A DNA stretch of 18,502 nt. Source: Halobacteriales archaeon QS_9_70_65 (GTDB lineage: Archaea; Halobacteriota; Halobacteria; Halobacteriales; Haloarculaceae). The stretch covers positions 1 to 18,502 of the forward strand of contig PXSC01000056.1 of the NCBI GenBank assembly GCA_003023535.1. Direction: 5' to 3'. Numbering within the stretch: the stretch's first letter is position 1; each line of letters begins with the position of its first letter. Made by a program: the position numbers and the translations under genes. Shown piece after piece: positions 15,626 through 18,502 of this stretch. The notes beneath the pieces were generated by a model, which saw nothing but the letters and a program-made list of their open reading frames with translations, was not told the origin of the DNA and did not search any database.

Positions 15626-17554
15626 TCACCTCAGGCTCTCGCGGGCCGCCTCGAGGTGGTCCGTCCGGATCTCGACTTCGTCGGCCCGTTCGGCGGCCTC
15701 GGCCGGGCCCAGTTCGGTCGCCAACTCCCGGATGGCCCGCATCGACGCCGCCCGCAGCAGCGCCTCCAGCTGTGCGCCCGACAGCCCCTCCGTCTCGGCG
15801 GCCAGCGCCCCGAGGTCGACGTCGTCGCCGAGCGGCCTCCCCTCGGCGTGAACCGCCAGTATCTCCCGGCGGGCCTCGACGTCGGGCGCCGGCACCTCGA
15901 CGTGGGACTCCAGGCGGCCGGGCCGCAGCAGCGCCGGGTCCAGCGACTTCCGGCGGTTCGTCGCCGCCAGCACCACCAGGTTCGGGTTCTCGGTCAGCCC
16001 GTCCAGCTCCGTCAGCAGCTGGGAGACGACCCGCTCGGTGGCCTCGCCGGCGTCACCCCGGGTGCCGGCGATGGCGTCGATCTCGTCGAAGAAGACGATC
16101 GCCGGCGCCGCCTGCCGGGCGCGGTCGAACACCTCCCGGACGGCCTTCTCCGACTCGCCGACGTACTTGTCGAGCAGCTCCGGGCCGGCGACGCTGACGA
16201 AGTTGACGTCGCTCTCGCCGGCCAGCGCCCGTGCCAGCAGCGTCTTGCCGGTGCCGGGCGGCCCGTACAGCAACACCCCCGCCGGCGGCTCGGTGTCGGT
16301 CTCCTCGAACAGCGGTCCGTAGCTCAGCGGCCACTCGACGGCCTCCCGCAGCACCTGCTTCGGCTCGGCGAGACCGCCGACGTCGTCGAAGGTGACGGCC
16401 GGCGTCTCGGCGACGTGCTCCCGCATCGCCGAGGGGTCGACCGCCGCCAGCGCGGCCTCGAAGTCCGCCCGCCGGACCGACAGTTCCTCGCGATCCTCCC
16501 GGTCCCGGAGCGCGCGCATCGCCGCCTCCGTCGACAGCGAGTGGAGGTCGGCGCCGACGAAGCCGTACGTCCGGGCCGCCAGGTCGTCGAGGTCGACGTC
16601 GTCCGCGAGCGGCATCCCGCGGGCGTGGACGTCGAGGATCTCTCGGCGGCCGGCCTCGTCGGGGACACCGATCTCGATCTCGCGGTCGAAGCGGCCGCCG
16701 CGCCGCAGTGCCGGGTCGACGACGTCGACCCGGTTGGTCGCGCCGATGACGATCACCCGCTCGCCGGCCTCCAGTCCATCCATCAGCGTCAGCAGCTGGG
16801 CGACGACCCGGTTTTCCATGTCGGCGTCCTCGTCGCGGGCGCCGGCGATGGAGTCGATCTCGTCGATGAATACCACCGACGGCGCGCGCTCGACGGCCCG
16901 CTCGAACGTCTCCCGCAGCTGTTCTTCGCTCTCGCCTTTGTACTTCGAGACGATCTCCGGGCCGTCGATCACCTCGAAGTGCGCCTCGACCTCGTTGGCG
17001 ACGGCCTCGGCGATGAGCGTCTTGCCCGTCCCCGGCGGGCCGTACAGTAGCACCCCCGACGGCGGCTCGATGCCGAGCCGACGGAACAGCTCCGGCTCCG
17101 ACAGCGGCAGCTCGATCATCTCCCGGACCTGCTCGAGTTCCTCGTCCAGCCCGCCGATGTCCTCGTAGGTGGCGTTCGTCGCCGGCGTCGGCGTCGGTGT
17201 CGGGGCGGGCGCGTCCTCGCGGTCGGCGTCGCCGCCGGTCCCGGTCCCGGTCCCGGTCCCGCCGGTGCCGCCGTCGTCGGGTCGCGTCGACCGGTCGGCG
17301 GTCCGTCGCACCCGGACGGCGGTCCGGCCGGTGACCCGGACGGTGCCGTCGGGCGACGTCTCGGCGACCGTCGCCCGGACGCCGAGTCGCTCGAGGCGGA
17401 CCCCCTCACCGGCCTGCAGCGGCCGGTCCCGCAGCGCCGACGCCACCGCGTCGGCGACGTCGCCCTCGTCGCCGACGGCGGGCAGTTCGACCACCACGCG
17501 GTCGGCCTCCGCGACGGAGATCTTCCCGACCGTCACCGACTCGCCGATGTTCAC
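15626..17554 (-). CDS. CDC48/VAT-family double AAA ATPase with shortened N-domain
   Basis: CDC48 proteins form hexamers that unfold or extract proteins using ATP. D1 has Walker A GPPGTGKT, Walker B VVFIDEID and the arginine-finger region [10 protein letters not shown]2 has [16 protein letters not shown] and [10 protein letters not shown], so both ATPase sites look complete. Before D1 there is only the second half of the N-domain ([34 protein letters not shown]), then a low-complexity linker with GTGTGTG and [10 protein letters not shown]. The usual first 60 or so residues, the double-psi barrel, are missing. In-frame homology (ETRANAG) extends upstream of the GTG start at 17554 before an in-frame TAA at 17618-17620. 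An ATG at 17592 is in another frame. The C-terminus stops at ARESLR, short of the usual tail. At 642 residues it is about 80-100 shorter than typical haloarchaeal CDC48. Confidence 0.8.
   Translation of the reverse strand: MNIGESVTVGKISVAEADRVVVELPAVGDEGDVADAVASALRDRPLQAGEGVRLERLGVRATVAETSPDGTVRVTGRTAVRVRRTADRSTRPDDGGTGGTGTGTGTGGDADREDAPAPTPTPTPATNATYEDIGGLDEELEQVREMIELPLSEPELFRRLGIEPPSGVLLYGPPGTGKTLIAEAVANEVEAHFEVIDGPEIVSKYKGESEEQLRETFERAVERAPSVVFIDEIDSIAGARDEDADMENRVVAQLLTLMDGLEAGERVIVIGATNRVDVVDPALRRGGRFDREIEIGVPDEAGRREILDVHARGMPLADDVDLDDLAARTYGFVGADLHSLSTEAAMRALRDREDREELSVRRADFEAALAAVDPSAMREHVAETPAVTFDDVGGLAEPKQVLREAVEWPLSYGPLFEETDTEPPAGVLLYGPPGTGKTLLARALAGESDVNFVSVAGPELLDKYVGESEKAVREVFDRARQAAPAIVFFDEIDAIAGTRGDAGEATERVVSQLLTELDGLTENPNLVVLAATNRRKSLDPALLRPGRLESHVEVPAPDVEARREILAVHAEGRPLGDDVDLGALAAETEGLSGAQLEALLRAASMRAIRELATELGPAEAAERADEVEIRTDHLEAARESLR
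17237..17260. repeat. Four tandem GGTCCC hexamers in the ATPase linker
   Basis: GGTCCC is repeated four times without interruption. On the coding strand this gives alternating Gly-Thr in the linker between the N-domain and D1. Such a hexamer can change copy number by slippage without breaking the frame. Confidence 0.8.
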
Positions 17555-17700
17555 GCCGGCGTTGGCGCGCGTCTCGGCGTCGGCCTGTCCATACCGCCGT
17601 TCGGGCCGCCGGCGGCTTTACCGTTCCGCCGGCGCGGTAGTATCTAGTGAGAAGGGAGTAGCGTCGTTCGGTGGCCCATGAGGGCGTTTGCGGAGGCCCC

Positions 17701-17980
17701 CTTCTGCTTGCGGGCTGCGCCTCGCCGTCTCCGGAAATCGCCGATTTCCGGGAGTGAGCGGATCGGAGATCCGCGATCTACGGAAGAGCTTCGCTCTTCC
17801 GGGATGACCAACGACGGCTCGCGGGGCCGTCGTCCGAACCACGCTCGCGTGCCGTCACTTCCTGCGTCGCTCCTCCCGCTCGCTTCGTTCCGAGGCCTCC
17901 CTCCCTTCGATCGCTCGGCCTCGCAACGCGAGCGGTCGGCCCTCTTCGAGCTCCCGCCCGACGCCGGCCGACCGGCCGGC
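17701..17980. repeat. Array of perfect small palindromes in the 497-bp gap before the zinc-finger gene
   Basis: No gene is seen from 17555 to 18051. The gap holds consecutive perfect hairpins: 17731-17751 (9-bp stem, GCC loop), 17758-17774 (7-bp, GGA loop), 17781-17801 (9-bp, TTC loop), 17811-17833 (8-bp, 7-nt loop) and 17963-17980 (7-bp, GACC loop). CTTCTGCTTGCGGG at 17701-17714 matches 13 of 14 bases of 10308-10321 in the other palindromic element. No transposase and no constant repeat unit were found. The part at 17605-17616 nearest the ATPase is itself a 12-bp palindrome. Confidence 0.5.
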
Positions 17981-18013
17981 TCTCGCGTAACTGAACACCG
18001 CTGCCGCCGTCGG

Positions 18014-18027
18014 AGAAACGCCTATAG
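18014..18027 (+). promoter_or_regulatory. TATA-like promoter of the small zinc-finger gene
   Basis: GAAACG followed by CCTATA lies about 26-31 bp upstream of the ATG at 18052. This fits a BRE and TATA pair with a short or absent leader. Confidence 0.5.
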
Positions 18028-18051
18028 GTCGCCGCGGCCGACCCCCCGGGT

Positions 18052-18186
18052 ATGGTCTCCACCACCGAGCGCGACGGGACGACCTGGTACGAGTGCGAGC
18101 GGTGCGGGATGCTGTTCGACGACCGGGGCGACGCCGACCGGCACGAGGCGAACTGCGACGCCGAGGAGCCGACTTACATCCAGTGA
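18052..18186 (+). CDS. Small single zinc-finger protein (DUF7128-like), 44 aa
   Basis: The ATG at 18052 opens a 44-residue frame ending with TGA at 18184-18186. The protein has C15, C18, H31 and C35 in a C-x2-C-x12-H-x3-C arrangement (YECERCGMLF, then DRHEANC), a one-finger zinc fold. The short acidic remainder is typical of the many very small zinc-finger proteins of haloarchaea. It has its own promoter and ends 6 bp before the stop of the convergent small gene. A DNA, RNA or protein binding role is possible but not shown. Confidence 0.8.
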   Translation: MVSTTERDGTTWYECERCGMLFDDRGDADRHEANCDAEEPTYIQ

Positions 18187-18192
18187 GCGGCG

Positions 18193-18366
18193 TCAGAACT
18201 GCTTGAGGTTCTGGAGATCGTGTTCGGTGCGGGCGAACTCCGACAGCGGCCGACTCGCGTGACAGCCGGGACAGTGGAACGTCCGGGCGGGCGCGGGCAG
18301 TTCGTTCGGGGAGTCCTGCCAGCTCTTCTCGCACTCCGGACACAGAAGTCGGACGTACGTCTCCAT
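18193..18366 (-). CDS. Small two-knuckle zinc-ribbon protein, 57 aa
   Basis: The ATG at 18366 opens a 57-residue protein (METYVRLLCPEC...) ending at TGA 18193-18195. Two CxxC knuckles, C9/C12 and C32/C35 (LLCPECEKSW and FHCPGCHASR), form a zinc ribbon. The rest is polar (SEFARTEHDLQNLKQF). It resembles the conserved tiny zinc proteins of haloarchaea (DUF7836-like), but the family name is from memory. It follows the TFB gene on the same strand after 35 bp and could be cotranscribed with it or use the T-run in between as its own TATA box. Confidence 0.8.
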   Translation of the reverse strand: METYVRLLCPECEKSWQDSPNELPAPARTFHCPGCHASRPLSEFARTEHDLQNLKQF

Positions 18367-18388
18367 GTTCCCGCCAGGGACGGCGGAG

Positions 18389-18396
18389 TAAAAAAT
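18389..18396 (-). promoter_or_regulatory. T6 tract between tfb and the zinc-ribbon gene
   Basis: On the minus strand ATTTTTTA lies 5 nt past the TFB stop and 23-30 bp before the ATG at 18366. It can act as an archaeal U-tract terminator for tfb, as the TATA box of the small gene, or as both. Confidence 0.5.
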
Positions 18397-18401
18397 CCTC
18401 G

Positions 18402-18502
18402 TCAGGCGGTGACGACCTCGCCGGCCTCGAGCAGCTCCTTGTACCGGTTGCGGATGGTGACCTCCGAGATGTCCGCGACCTCGCTGACCTCGCTTTGGGT
18501 CA
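18402..18502 (-). CDS. tfb: Transcription initiation factor TFB, C-terminal end only
   Basis: The last 32 codons enter from the right edge and stop at TGA 18402-18404. The readable sequence TQSEVSEVADISEVTIRNRY followed by KELLEAGEVVTA is the end of the second cyclin-like repeat of archaeal TFB. That repeat contains the helix-turn-helix that contacts the BRE next to the TATA box. Haloarchaea carry several tfb paralogues, and which one this is cannot be told from this fragment. Confidence 0.85.
   Translation of the reverse strand, partial: TQSEVSEVADISEVTIRNRYKELLEAGEVVTA

Noticed and set aside
13849..16197. Plus-strand open frames across the DUF7289-like and ATPase genes
   Set aside because: These are antisense shadows. 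The minus strand encodes recognisable domains throughout.
17701..17980. CRISPR array
   Set aside because: There are hairpins of differing sequence but no constant direct repeat with regular spacers, and no cas genes.

Overview
The window is chromosomal DNA of a halophilic archaeon (class Halobacteria). The evidence is GC-rich DNA, very acidic predicted proteins, twin-arginine (Tat) signal peptides, short-leader or leaderless promoters, an RPA/Rpap/Rpe cluster of the kind known from Haloferax, a CDC48-type ATPase, and the C-terminus of an archaeal TFB. I cannot name a genus.

Positions 1-6509 (minus strand) hold three tandem paralogues of Tat-exported, LVIVD-like beta-propeller surface proteins. 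The first runs off the left edge and lacks a propeller blade that the others have. The second carries a +1 frameshift. The third looks intact and has a C-terminal membrane anchor. Each has its own promoter, and all three share one 28-bp promoter/operator block placed exactly 29 bp from the start codon. The two 3' ends that are visible share a hairpin 28 nt past the stop. Whole transcription units were therefore duplicated, and the family is probably co-regulated. This is the most novel part of the window.

Positions 6725-10183 (plus) hold an rpa1-rpap1-rpe single-stranded-DNA-binding operon with an ATGA overlap and a strong Shine-Dalgarno. It is damaged: a deletion joins the last codons of rpap to the middle of rpe. 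The phosphoesterase loses its start codon and first metal motif, and the rpap frame runs on into the wrong frame. A 387-bp gap follows, containing a palindrome-rich element of about 165 bp, and then an Lhr-family helicase (10571-13411).

Positions 13408-17554 (minus) hold a DUF7289-like, pilin-signal, beta-helix surface protein that converges on the helicase gene with overlapping stop codons. Upstream of it is a CDC48-family AAA ATPase missing the first half of its N-domain. A 497-bp palindrome-rich gap follows.

The right end has two very small zinc-binding proteins (18052-18186 plus; 18193-18366 minus) and the last 32 codons of a TFB gene.

Several genes here are broken or shortened (LVIVD 1 and 2, rpap/rpe, the ATPase). 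Real decay and sequence or assembly error cannot be separated from the sequence alone. No tRNA, rRNA, CRISPR array or recognisable transposase was seen.
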